Below, in pieces: positions 1-9,586 of a stretch of DNA of 11,668 nucleotides. Origin of the DNA: WHSM01 sp050701815. GTDB taxonomy: Bacteria > Actinomycetota > Actinomycetes > Mycobacteriales > Micromonosporaceae. Below the pieces are notes generated by a model. That model did not search any database. It was given only the letters and a program-made list of their open reading frames with translations, and had not been told where the DNA came from. The stretch is from positions 1 to 11,668 of the forward strand of contig JBOGDL010000517.1 in the NCBI GenBank assembly GCA_050701815.1, read 5' to 3'. Position numbers and translations under genes: made by a program. Positions within the stretch are counted from its first letter, which is position 1, and the number at the start of each line of letters is the position of its first letter.

Positions 1-2578
<2,578 letters not shown>

Positions 2579-2749
2579 AGCTAGCTCCTCCGTCTTTGGA
2601 TCCGGGTCCAGGACCTTTGTGCAGTCTCGCGTACGACGTGCGGGTTCGCAGACTCAGGGTGTTCCCTGCCGATCTTCCGCCGGGTGCCGCCGGGGCCCGG
2701 ACGGGCACGGGGCTTCAGCTGCCCGCACGCGAAGCGTACGCTCAAAAAA

Positions 2750-2778
2750 ACCGTACGTCCGTCTTGTTTACTTGGCAA
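2750..2778 (-). promoter_or_regulatory. Probable acnA promoter with overlapping palindrome
   Basis: On the minus strand TTGCCA (2778-2773) and TACGGT (2755-2750) are separated by exactly 17 nt, a good match to an actinobacterial housekeeping promoter (-10 TANNNT). Transcription would start near 2743 and leave a leader of about 165 nt. The -35 box lies inside a perfect odd palindrome, ACTTG-G-CAAGT (2770-2780), a plausible operator. The -10 box runs into seven T on the minus strand (A at 2744-2750). The leader also contains a small perfect hairpin, CAGGG/CCCTG (2655-2668). CGTACG occurs three times in the spacer (2630, 2735, 2752). I did not find a clear promoter for the divergent plus-strand gene in this 285-bp spacer. 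Confidence 0.5.
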
Positions 2779-2863
2779 GTCACCCGCGCTGACATGGCAC
2801 GCCGGTCACGATCGGGCGGGCGGCAGGCATTCAGCAACCGAACCGGACCGTCCAGGAGGAGAC

Positions 2864-3217
2864 ATGATCCATCACGTGCAGCTGGCGTGCCCCGCCGGCT
2901 CGGAGCCGGCGCTACGCAGCTTCTACACCGGCGTGTTGGGCCTGCAGGAGATCCCCAAGCCAGCGGTGCTCGCCGCCCGGGGCGGGTGCTGGTTCCGGGG
3001 CGGCGGAATCGAACTGCACCTCGGCGTGGAACCCGGATTTCGCCCGGCCCGCAAGGCGCACCCGGGCCTGCTCTGGCCCGACCTTGACGGGCTCGCGTCC
3101 CGGCTGGAAGCCGCCGGGCGCCCGGTCGCCTGGGATGACGACTTCCCCGGAATGCGTCGCTTCTACACCGAGGACCCGCACGGCAACCGGCTGGAGTTCC
3201 TGACGCCACGAGGCTGA
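2864..3217 (+). CDS. VOC-superfamily (glyoxalase/bleomycin-resistance fold) protein
   Basis: A 117-residue protein with a single vicinal-oxygen-chelate module, the usual length for one-domain members. ATG at 2864 follows AGGAGG (2854-2859) by 4 nt, so longer in-frame starts from 2684 are not needed. The IHHVQL opening (His3/His4), the ELHLGV strand (His52) and the HGNRLEFL ending (Glu111) are where metal-binding VOC enzymes carry their His/His/Glu ligands. The RRFYTEDPHGN segment (98-108) is typical of the last beta-alpha-beta unit. The fold call is secure, but the substrate cannot be told: members include lyases, dioxygenases and antibiotic-binding proteins. It is divergent from acnA and 106 nt upstream of a membrane-protein gene on the same strand; nothing in the sequence ties it functionally to either. 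Confidence 0.88.
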   Translation: MIHHVQLACPAGSEPALRSFYTGVLGLQEIPKPAVLAARGGCWFRGGGIELHLGVEPGFRPARKAHPGLLWPDLDGLASRLEAAGRPVAWDDDFPGMRRFYTEDPHGNRLEFLTPRG

Positions 3218-3262
3218 GCCTGCCCGCGCATCTCGGGGCCTGTCTGGCGGGCGCGCCTGTAC

Positions 3263-3268
3263 TACGGT
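3263..3268 (+). promoter_or_regulatory. Possible -10 box upstream of the Pro-rich membrane protein
   Basis: TACGGT, identical to the -10 box proposed for acnA, lies about 55 nt before the GTG start at 3324 in the 106-nt gap between the two plus-strand genes. No convincing -35 hexamer is present at 16-18 nt, so this is weak. Read-through from the VOC gene is an alternative. Confidence 0.2.
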
Positions 3269-3323
3269 GGCCCCCCGGGCGGGGAGCCTCGCCGATGAGG
3301 TGGGACGTGGAGAGGACGAACCG

Positions 3324-3998
3324 GTGGCTTTCGACAATGGACCGATCAATCCGCAGTCGACATCGTCGCCGCCCCGTCCACCTGTGGTCACCGCAGCGGT
3401 CGGCGCGTTGCTGGCCCACACCGGCGTGGGTGTCCTGATCGCATTGATCACGGTCATCTCGATCACCGGCATGAATGACCGATACGTGGAAATCATGGGT
3501 CAGAACTTCGCGCTGGAAGATCGCGAGCAGACCCTGTTCACCGCGCGGCTATCCGCCGTGATCTTCATCGTCTACTCGATCCTGGGCGCGGTTGTCGCCT
3601 GGCTGTGCGCGGTGGGCGTGCTGAAGCGGAGCCGGGTGGGCCGACCGTTCGCGATCACCGCCTGCGTGCTGTTCCTCATAGGCGACTGCTGCAGTGGGTG
3701 CTCGCTCGGGATCTCCACCGAGATGCGGTTCGGCACAGAAGTCAACGGGGTCCCGCCAGTCTCACTGGCTGACCTGCTGGGCGATGGGCCGTGGCTGGCC
3801 GACCTGGTGCTCGTGGTGGTGCAGATGCTGCTGTTGCTGACCGCCGTGGTGTTGTTGGCGCTGCCCGCGGCACGTCCACCCGATCCGCCGTCCAGCGCGC
3901 TGCCATCCAGCCCGCCGCCGTACCCGGGCAGCGCGCCGCCGTTCAGCCCGCCGCAGTCTCCGGGCGCGCCGCCGTACCCGCCGCACCCGCACCAGTGA
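3324..3998 (+). CDS. Four-helix membrane protein with proline-rich C-terminal tail, unknown function
   Basis: A 224-residue protein I cannot assign to a named family. GTG at 3324 is chosen because AGAGGA (3311-3316) lies 7 nt upstream; an in-frame GTG at 3267 would add a 19-residue polar stretch without a visible ribosome site. After a short Pro/Ser-rich N-terminus there are four hydrophobic segments: about 22-48, 76-100, 108-130 and 157-181. The third contains a cysteine cluster (Cys114, Cys122, Cys123, Cys126 around DCCSGC). The tail from about 185 to 224 is almost entirely Pro, Ser, Gly and Tyr with repeated PPYP and PPFSPP units, encoded by imperfect DNA repeats. Actinobacterial membrane proteins often carry such tails at the cytoplasmic end. 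The gene converges on the dedA-like gene, with 66 nt between the stops. A real gene seems likely from the helices and start signal; no function can be proposed. Confidence 0.8.
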   Translation: MAFDNGPINPQSTSSPPRPPVVTAAVGALLAHTGVGVLIALITVISITGMNDRYVEIMGQNFALEDREQTLFTARLSAVIFIVYSILGAVVAWLCAVGVLKRSRVGRPFAITACVLFLIGDCCSGCSLGISTEMRFGTEVNGVPPVSLADLLGDGPWLADLVLVVVQMLLLLTAVVLLALPAARPPDPPSSALPSSPPPYPGSAPPFSPPQSPGAPPYPPHPHQ

Positions 3999-4071
3999 TC
4001 AGCGGCTCGCTCCGACCTCGTCGCGTGACCCGCCAGGCCGCTGACCTGGGCTGGACGTCGAGCGTCAGCGG
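3999..4071. terminator. Inverted repeats between convergent genes, possible bidirectional terminator
   Basis: Two alternative stems share a central arm. TCAGCGGC (3999-4006) pairs with GCCGCTGA (4037-4044), leaving a 30-nt loop. CCGCTGAC (4038-4045) pairs with GTCAGCGG (4064-4071), leaving an 18-nt loop. The right arm of the second stem contains the stop codon of the dedA-like gene. There is no T-run on either side, as is common for GC-rich actinobacterial terminators, so the role is inferred from position between two converging stops. Confidence 0.35.
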
Positions 4072-4784
4072 TGGTGGGTCGACACGTCCGCCGGGCTGTT
4101 GGCGCCCGGAGGCTCGGTGCTGAGGCCGGCCTTGGCGCGGCGACTGGAAAGCCAGGCTTGGAGCAGATGGATCAGCATCGGCAGCACTGACAGGAACACG
4201 ATCAGGATCAGCATCAGCTCGATGTACTCGCGCACGAAGCTGATCTGACCGAGGAAGTAGCCCAGCGTGGTGACGCCCATGCCCCACGCGATGTCGCCGC
4301 ACGTGTTGTAGATCGTGAACGTGCGGTAACGCATCTTCGAGGCCCCGGCCATGATCGGCGCCAACGTGCGAACAATCGGCACGAACCTGGCCATCGCCAC
4401 CGTGCGGGGGCCGTACTTCTCGAAGAAATCGTGCGACTTCTCCACGTACTGCTGCTTGAAAATCAACGAATCCGGACGCCGGAAGATCGCCGGCCCGGCC
4501 TTGCGGCCTATCCAGTAGCCGGTCTGGTCACCAGCGATCGCGGCGGCCGGCACGCAGATCAGCAGCACCCACAGCGCTGGCATCCAATCGGTGGTCGCTG
4601 ACAGCAGGCCTGCGGTGAAAAGCAGGGAATCGCCAGGAAGGATGATCCCGAACAGCACCGCCGACTCGGCGAACACGATCGCAAGCAGACCCCAGAAGCC
4701 GCCCGTGCGGATCAAGAAGTCTGGGTCGAGCCATTCGGGCGTCAGGGACGCTGAAATGCCGAGTGCGGCGATTCCGATACTCAC
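4065..4784 (-). CDS. DedA-family (SNARE-associated/VTT domain) membrane protein
   Basis: A 239-residue integral membrane protein. DedA proteins help recycle undecaprenyl phosphate or other lipids across the cytoplasmic membrane and support envelope integrity (family knowledge; the substrate here is unknown). Diagnostic segments are FAESAVLFGIILPGDSLLF (38-56), with the conserved Glu40 and the PGD turn; GDQTGYWIGRKAG (85-97); and RFVPIVRTLAPIMAGASKM (133-151) followed by N160-x2-G163-x3-W167. The conserved Arg133 and Arg139 are present. Hydrophobic segments lie near 30-62, 70-93, 157-180 and 188-212. The GTG start (4784) is 4 nt after the TAG stop of the upstream gene and has no clear ribosome site of its own, which suggests translational coupling. 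An out-of-frame ATG directly followed by TGA overlaps this start (4786-4781). The end is convergent with the Pro-rich membrane protein gene. Confidence 0.93.
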   Translation of the reverse strand: MSIGIAALGISASLTPEWLDPDFLIRTGGFWGLLAIVFAESAVLFGIILPGDSLLFTAGLLSATTDWMPALWVLLICVPAAAIAGDQTGYWIGRKAGPAIFRRPDSLIFKQQYVEKSHDFFEKYGPRTVAMARFVPIVRTLAPIMAGASKMRYRTFTIYNTCGDIAWGMGVTTLGYFLGQISFVREYIELMLILIVFLSVLPMLIHLLQAWLSSRRAKAGLSTEPPGANSPADVSTHHR

Positions 4785-4788
4785 ATCT

Positions 4789-5748
4789 CTAGACGTTACT
4801 GGGCATTGAAGACCGGGGTTGCGGCGGGCCGATATCCGGCGGCGGGAGCTCTTTCCGGCGCTCGACGGGCAATTGCTCGCTGATCGCGACAGCGAGGCCC
4901 AGCGCCACCGCGTACCCCAGAATCCGACTCGGAGTGGGGGTGCTGCCCAGCGTGGCGCGGGCCAGGTCAGGGCGGTGCTCCTGCAGGTGGTGGGCGTAAC
5001 CAAGCCACTGGCCGGCGGTGGCAACGCCCGCCGCGGTGGCGCGACGCCGGTCACGCGCCAGGTTGGACAACTGCAACAAGCTCAGAAACACCGCGAGAAA
5101 GACCGCCAACGCTGAGATCAGCTGGTCGTCAGACATCTTCAGGTACGTCCAGCCCGTCAACAGCAGCGCCGGCAGCAGAGCGGCGCCGACCAGGAAGTCG
5201 GTGCTCACCCCGGCACGGGCCAACCGATGGGCGCGGGCGTCGGCGGCGACGTCCGCCTGGAATCTCCGCAACCACCGCACAGCACTGCGGTGGCTGCCGA
5301 AGTCGAGCCTGGCCAGCGGCACCACTTCGGCGCGGACCCCGGAGCCGTTCCCGCCGTGGTTGCGCTCAGCATGCTCGTCCGGGAGCGGGGTCTGGGCGAG
5401 CCAGCGTAGCCGCCCCAGCAGGCGCCGCTCGTACTGTGTGAGATGGGGTGGATCTGGATCTTTGATCACGATCAGCACCGGGTCCGACTCCGAGCCCAAG
5501 CCGCGGAACTCCAGGATTTCGCGGCTGGCGAGGTCCACCAGCGTGGCGCGGATGGCGTCGGACGTGCAACGGCAGCGGTGGGTCAGCAGATTCACCACCG
5601 CGGGGCTCTCGGCGCCGAGCGCGTCGGTGGCCGGTCCCGCGGGGGCGGCACGCGGCCACGTGGTGATCAAGATGCCGGCGAGCACGAGCAGCCAGCCGAT
5701 CAGCGCGCCGGCGCCGGCGAGGAACAGCAGGTAAGTGACAAGCGACAT
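4789..5748 (-). CDS. DUF2207-like multi-pass membrane protein
   Basis: A 319-residue protein. ATG at 5748 is preceded by AAGGAG (5760-5755) with 6 nt spacing. One N-terminal hydrophobic segment (4-30) is followed by a soluble part containing a winged-helix-like stretch (about 48-95) with ATLVDLASREILEF at 68-81. This resembles the conserved ATLxDLAxRGxL segment of the C-terminal half of DUF2207 (YciQ-type) membrane proteins. Further hydrophobic segments are at 185-203, 209-230 and 275-292, and GQWLGYAHHLQE (246-257) lies where DUF2207 members have a tryptophan-containing motif. The large extracellular beta domain of full-length DUF2207 proteins is missing, so this is a short form or a relative. 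The last 25 residues are Pro-rich. It is immediately upstream of, and probably co-translated with, the dedA-like gene. The family call is moderate and the function unknown. Confidence 0.72.
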   Translation of the reverse strand: MSLVTYLLFLAGAGALIGWLLVLAGILITTWPRAAPAGPATDALGAESPAVVNLLTHRCRCTSDAIRATLVDLASREILEFRGLGSESDPVLIVIKDPDPPHLTQYERRLLGRLRWLAQTPLPDEHAERNHGGNGSGVRAEVVPLARLDFGSHRSAVRWLRRFQADVAADARAHRLARAGVSTDFLVGAALLPALLLTGWTYLKMSDDQLISALAVFLAVFLSLLQLSNLARDRRRATAAGVATAGQWLGYAHHLQEHRPDLARATLGSTPTPSRILGYAVALGLAVAISEQLPVERRKELPPPDIGPPQPRSSMPSNV

Positions 5749-5876
5749 GATCTGCTCCTTCGACGTCCCTCTAGGGTCCGCCGAAACCTGACTACGCGGT
5801 AGTGCCCAGTCGCGTGATCTACACCGATTGTGTCTGTTTGGTCGCTCTCATGCTCAGCACCCGGTCGCGGCGAGTC

Positions 5877-7376
5877 TCAATCCGGAAGCCGGGGGCCTTT
5901 CTCGCGCTGTTCGCCCAACCACTTCTCGACCTCGTCGGCCTTTCGCGGCAGGCCCGCGGAGAGCACTTCCGCGCCAGAGGAGGTGACCAGCACGTCGTCC
6001 TCAATCCGGATGCCGATGCCCCGCAGTTCCTCCGGGACCATCTCGTCCTCGGACTGGAAGTAGAGGCCCGGCTCCACCGTCAGCACGTGGCCCTCGTCCA
6101 GAGCGCCGTCCCGGTAGCTCTCCTTGCGAGCCGCGGCGCAGTCGTGCACGTCAAGCCCCAGCATGTGGCCGAAGCCGTGCAGCGACCAACGCCGGTGCAG
6201 CTGCGAATCCGCCTGCAGCGCCTCGTCCGCGGAGCAGCGGAGCACGCCGAGCGCTTCCAGGCCTTCCGCCAACACGCTCATGCAGACCCGGTTGACATCC
6301 CGGAACTTCACCCCGGGGCGCACCGCTTCGATCCCGGCCTGCTGTGAGGCGTACACGATCTGGTAGACCTCGCGCTGCAGGTCGGTGAACCGGCCCGACA
6401 CCGGCAGGGTACGGGTGACGTCGGCGGTGTAGAGGTGGCGGTTCTCGATCCCCATGTCCATCAGCAGCAGCTCGCCGGGCTGGGTGCGCCCGTCGTTGCG
6501 AATCCAGTGCAACGTGGTGGCGTGAGCCCCAGCGGCGACGATCGAGCTGTAGCCGACCTCGTTGCCGTCGTGGCGGGCACGCAGCCCGAAGACGCCCTCC
6601 AGCAGCCGCTCGGACACGCTGCGGTCGGCAGGCAGCACCCGGGCCACGTCCTCGAACCCGTGCACGGTGGCCGTCACCGCGTCCGTCAGCTGGGCGATCT
6701 CCCACTCGTCCTTGACCATCCGCAGCTCGGAGAGGACGGCCGCCAGCTCGGCATCCCGACTCAGCTTCGGGGCAGCGTCGGAAGAGCTGTCCTGGTCGGC
6801 CGCGGCCGGCTCCGGAGCGGCGATCGCGGCGTCGACCGCGGCGTCGTGGCCGCGCAGCACCCGGGTGGTGTCCGAGTCAAGATCGCTCAGCACCTTTTCC
6901 AGCTCGGACAGGTCCGCGGTCTCGATGCCGAGCATGGCGCCGCGCTCCGCGAGCGAGTGCCGGCGGCCGATCCAGAGCTCCCCGTACTGCGGGCTGCGGA
7001 AGAACTCGTCGGTCTCTTTGGGGGAGCGGGGACGGGCGTAGAGCACCGCGTCGTGGCCGTCGCCGTTGGGGCGCATCACCAGCACCGCGTCCGGGTCGTG
7101 TTCTCCGGTGAGCCAGACGAAATCGCTGCCCGGGCGGAATGCGTAGAGAGCGTCGTTGTTGCGCACTTTCTCCCGGCCGGTCGGCACCACCAGGGTGTCA
7201 CCAGGGAACGCCTCAGACAGCTGCTCCCGCCGCCGGCCGTGGCAGAACGCGTGGTCGAGCAGCACCACCTGGGGCGCCGGCGCCTCGCTCCAGCCGCTGC
7301 GCATGAATTCCAGCAGCCGCTCGGGGTAATCCGGATGGTGAGCTGGCTTCTGCTGCTCGGACGCATTCATCTTCAT
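5877..7376 (-). CDS. pepP: Xaa-Pro aminopeptidase (M24B, aminopeptidase P type)
   Basis: Cytosolic dimetal enzyme releasing an N-terminal residue next to proline, 499 residues. The AMP_N domain covers about 15-160, with the typical segment around FRPGSDFVWLTG. The pita-bread catalytic domain follows from about 215. Metal ligands read directly from the frame are Asp307, Asp319, His404, Glu435 and Glu459. The motifs are DMGIENRHLYTADVTRT, HGFGHMLGLDVHD, VEPGLYF and IRIEDD. His290 and His411 match the substrate-binding histidines of E. coli PepP. An Ala/Ser/Asp-rich insertion near 180-205 separates the two domains. The start is uncertain: ATG at 7376 is only 3 nt after GAGGAG (7385-7380), while the in-frame ATG at 7370 is 9 nt after it. 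The gene is divergent from asnB, and 128 nt separate it from the DUF2207-like gene, with which it may form an operon. Confidence 0.96.
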   Translation of the reverse strand: MKMNASEQQKPAHHPDYPERLLEFMRSGWSEAPAPQVVLLDHAFCHGRRREQLSEAFPGDTLVVPTGREKVRNNDALYAFRPGSDFVWLTGEHDPDAVLVMRPNGDGHDAVLYARPRSPKETDEFFRSPQYGELWIGRRHSLAERGAMLGIETADLSELEKVLSDLDSDTTRVLRGHDAAVDAAIAAPEPAAADQDSSSDAAPKLSRDAELAAVLSELRMVKDEWEIAQLTDAVTATVHGFEDVARVLPADRSVSERLLEGVFGLRARHDGNEVGYSSIVAAGAHATTLHWIRNDGRTQPGELLLMDMGIENRHLYTADVTRTLPVSGRFTDLQREVYQIVYASQQAGIEAVRPGVKFRDVNRVCMSVLAEGLEALGVLRCSADEALQADSQLHRRWSLHGFGHMLGLDVHDCAAARKESYRDGALDEGHVLTVEPGLYFQSEDEMVPEELRGIGIRIEDDVLVTSSGAEVLSAGLPRKADEVEKWLGEQREKGPRLPD

Positions 7377-7407
7377 TTGCTCCTCACCTGTCCGGAGTAC
7401 GCGCCCC

Positions 7408-7436
7408 TTGACCGTATCTCGTGCCCCCCATAGCTG
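7408..7436. promoter_or_regulatory. Putative overlapping divergent promoters of pepP and asnB
   Basis: On the plus strand TTGACC (7408-7413) and TAGCTG (7431-7436) are 17 nt apart: a good -35 with a poor -10, giving an asnB start near 7443. On the minus strand TACGGT (7416-7411) resembles the -10 box proposed for acnA and would start pepP near 7404, about 28 nt before its ATG; its -35 is weak. The two elements physically overlap, so the promoters could exclude each other. All of this is pattern matching without experimental support. Confidence 0.33.
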
Positions 7437-7456
7437 GTCCAGGGCTTAAGGGGGTG

Positions 7457-7477
7457 TCCCGCCGACCCGCGGCGGGA
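7457..7477 (+). promoter_or_regulatory. Perfect 8-bp GC hairpin in the asnB leader
   Basis: TCCCGCCG (7457-7464) and CGGCGGGA (7470-7477) form a perfect stem around a 5-nt ACCCG loop. The hairpin ends 15 nt before the GGAAGGA ribosome site of asnB (7493-7499). It has no T-run, so it looks less like an intrinsic terminator than a leader structure or protein-binding site. I saw no T-box or known riboswitch consensus here. Confidence 0.5.
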
Positions 7478-7507
7478 ACCGATGCGATTCGTGGAAGGAT
7501 GGCCCTC

Positions 7508-9445
7508 ATGTGCGGACTGCTCACCTTCGTCAGCGCCAACGGCGCCGCAGCCAGCCGACAGCCGGCGATCGCCGAGGCGTTGGAAAGCCTGCACCACCGG
7601 GGTCCGGACGAGACCGGCGTGGTGACCCTCGAGGGCAGCCCCGACGACGTGGTGCTGGGCTTCAAGCGGCTGTCGATCATCGACGTGGAGCATTCCCACC
7701 AGCCCATGCGGTACGCGGACGACCGCTACACGATGACCTTCAACGGCGAGATCTACAACTACATCGAGCTGCGCGAGGAGCTGATCCGCGAACACGGCGC
7801 CCGCTTCGACACCGAGGGCGACAGCGAGGTGATTCTCGCCGCGTACCACCACTGGGGCGCTGACGCCGTGAAGCGGCTGCGCGGCATGTTCGCCTTCGTG
7901 ATCTGGGACAGCCAGGAGCGTAAGGCGTTCGGCGCTCGCGACCGGTTCGGCATCAAGCCGCTGTACTACCTGGTCAATGAGCACGGCGCTCACTTCGCCA
8001 GCGAGAAGAAGGCGCTGCTCTCCTTGGCGGAGCGCGCCGGGGTGGATCAGAGAGGGCTGTCGCACTACCTGACGTTGCAGTACGCGCCCGAGCCGGAGTC
8101 GCTGCACCACGGGATCAGCCGGATCGAGTGCGGGCACTCGTTCGAGTACACCCCGGGCGGGCAGGTGAAACCGACGCGCTACTACCGCGCGGACTTCCGG
8201 CCCACCCCGGTTGACGACCCCGCCGCGCTGTACCAGCGGATTCAGGACACGCTGCGCGAGAGCGTGCGGGTGCACATGCGCTCTGACGTCCCGGTGGGCG
8301 CGTTCCTGTCCAGCGGCATCGACTCCACCGCCGTGGCCGCGCTGGCCCGGGAGTTCAACCCCAAGATCCTGACCTTCACGGTCGGGTACGACGTGCCCGG
8401 ATACAGCGAGATCGACGTCGCCCAGGAATCGGCGCGGTGGCTGGACGTCACCACCATCCCGACCAAGATCGGGGCGCAGGAGATGATGGACTACCTGCCC
8501 CGGATCATCTGGCACCTGGACGACCCGGTCGCAGACCCCGCGCTGGTGCCGCTCTACTTCGTGGCCAAGAAAGCCAGCGAGCACGTCACCGTGGTGCTCT
8601 CCGGCGAAGGCGCGGACGAGTTCTTCGGCGGGTACGGGATCTACCGGGAGCCGATGTCGCTGCGCCACATCGCCGGTTTGCCGTCGCCATTGAAGCGGGG
8701 GCTGCGCGCCTTGGCCCGGGTGATCCCCGAGGGTGTGAAGGGGCGCAGCTTCCTGGAGCGGGGCACGGTGTCGCTCGAGGAGCGCTACTACGGCAACGCG
8801 CGGATCTTCACTGAGCCGGAGAAGTCCCGGCTGATGCGCTCGTACGACCCATCGGTCCGCTACACCGACGTGACGGCGCCGTTGTACGCCGAGTGCGCCC
8901 ACCTGGACGACATCACCAGGATGCAGTACGTCGACCTCTACACCTGGCTGCGCGGCGACATCCTGGTCAAGGCGGACCGGATGTCGATGGCGCACTCGCT
9001 GGAGCTTCGGGTGCCATTCCTGGACAAGGACGTGTTCGAGGCAGCCGCCTCGATCCCGCCGCACCTGAAAGTCACCCCGAAGGGCGGGATCCGCAAGTAC
9101 GCGTTGCGCCGCGCCCTGGACGGCGTGGTGCCGCCGCAGATCGTGAACCGGCCCAAGCTCGGCTTCCCCACACCCACCCGGGTCTGGCTCAAGCAGGACA
9201 TGTACGACTGGGCTGTCGAGATCCTGGCCAAGTCAGCCGCGGGCGATCTGCTGGATCTCTCGTACGCCCGCGGGCTGCTGGAGGCGCACCGCCGCGGCGA
9301 GGCGGACCACAGCCGCAAGGTGTGGACGGTGCTGGTGTTCTGCGTCTGGCACGCGATCTTCGTCGAGGGCTCGATCGACCCACGGCCGGAGCCCGCCGAG
9401 TCGGCGCTGCTCACCAAGCCGGTGGTGGGTTCGCTGGTCTCCTGA
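7508..9445 (+). CDS. asnB: Glutamine-hydrolysing asparagine synthetase
   Basis: Converts aspartate, glutamine and ATP to asparagine, glutamate, AMP and pyrophosphate in the cytosol; 645 residues, close to the mycobacterial AsnB type. ATG at 7508 is chosen over an in-frame ATG at 7499 and longer options because the second codon must be Cys2, the nucleophile exposed after Met removal. AAGGA (7495-7499) lies 8 nt upstream. The class II glutaminase domain shows RLSIID (Arg54), NGEIYNY (Asn79-Gly80-Glu81) and GDSEV (Asp105). The synthetase domain has the pyrophosphate loop SSGIDS (268-273) and GEGADE (366-371). LRGDILVKADRMSMAHSLELR and RPKLGFPTP follow, both conserved. All key residues are present, so it should be active. 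A bacillithiol or natural-product amidotransferase role is unlikely given the close match to housekeeping AsnB. It is divergent from pepP. Confidence 0.96.
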   Translation: MCGLLTFVSANGAAASRQPAIAEALESLHHRGPDETGVVTLEGSPDDVVLGFKRLSIIDVEHSHQPMRYADDRYTMTFNGEIYNYIELREELIREHGARFDTEGDSEVILAAYHHWGADAVKRLRGMFAFVIWDSQERKAFGARDRFGIKPLYYLVNEHGAHFASEKKALLSLAERAGVDQRGLSHYLTLQYAPEPESLHHGISRIECGHSFEYTPGGQVKPTRYYRADFRPTPVDDPAALYQRIQDTLRESVRVHMRSDVPVGAFLSSGIDSTAVAALAREFNPKILTFTVGYDVPGYSEIDVAQESARWLDVTTIPTKIGAQEMMDYLPRIIWHLDDPVADPALVPLYFVAKKASEHVTVVLSGEGADEFFGGYGIYREPMSLRHIAGLPSPLKRGLRALARVIPEGVKGRSFLERGTVSLEERYYGNARIFTEPEKSRLMRSYDPSVRYTDVTAPLYAECAHLDDITRMQYVDLYTWLRGDILVKADRMSMAHSLELRVPFLDKDVFEAAASIPPHLKVTPKGGIRKYALRRALDGVVPPQIVNRPKLGFPTPTRVWLKQDMYDWAVEILAKSAAGDLLDLSYARGLLEAHRRGEADHSRKVWTVLVFCVWHAIFVEGSIDPRPEPAESALLTKPVVGSLVS

Positions 9446-9463
9446 GCAGGTATGGAACCAGCG

Positions 9464-9560
9464 TCGCTGGCCGGTCGCGAACTCCTCTCTTCGGGCAGGC
9501 CCGGCCCGCACACGAGCACCTACCTGGCCAGCGAGTGTGCTGGGTAGCGGGGGTGCTCGT
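9464..9560 (+). terminator. Nested, mutually exclusive inverted repeats after asnB
   Basis: A 9-bp stem ACGAGCACC (9512-9520)/GGTGCTCGT (9552-9560) encloses TAC/GTA (9521-9523/9544-9546) and CCAGC-GAGTGT-GCTGG (9528-9543), giving a 49-nt structured element about 67 nt after the asnB stop. A second perfect 9-bp repeat, TCGCTGGCC (9464-9472)/GGCCAGCGA (9526-9534), uses the same inner arm, so the two folds cannot coexist. No U-tract follows. The simplest reading is an asnB terminator; an attenuator or small RNA controlling the downstream ATPase gene is possible. Confidence 0.4.
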
Positions 9561-9586
9561 CCTCTCAAAGTCGTTATTGCCACCAA

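Noticed and set aside
2655..2668. Iron-responsive-element-like hairpin in the acnA leader
   Set aside because: The stem is only 5 bp, the transcribed loop is AACA rather than the CAGUGN loop, and bacterial aconitase autoregulation by such an element is not supported by this sequence.
3901..3992. Tandem repeat in the tail of the membrane protein gene
   Set aside because: The repetition is imperfect and follows from coding Pro-rich PPYP units; not an independent DNA element.
6435..7433. Plus-strand 332-residue open frame opposite pepP
   Set aside because: Antisense of a gene with all five metal ligands in frame; no family features in the shadow.
7421..7507. Longer N-terminus for AsnB
   Set aside because: The catalytic cysteine must be residue 2, so only the ATG at 7508 is functional.
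7373..9064. Minus-strand 563-residue open frame opposite asnB
   Set aside because: Antisense shadow of a well-conserved AsnB; composition is typical of a codon-bias artefact (Val/His/Arg/Gln).
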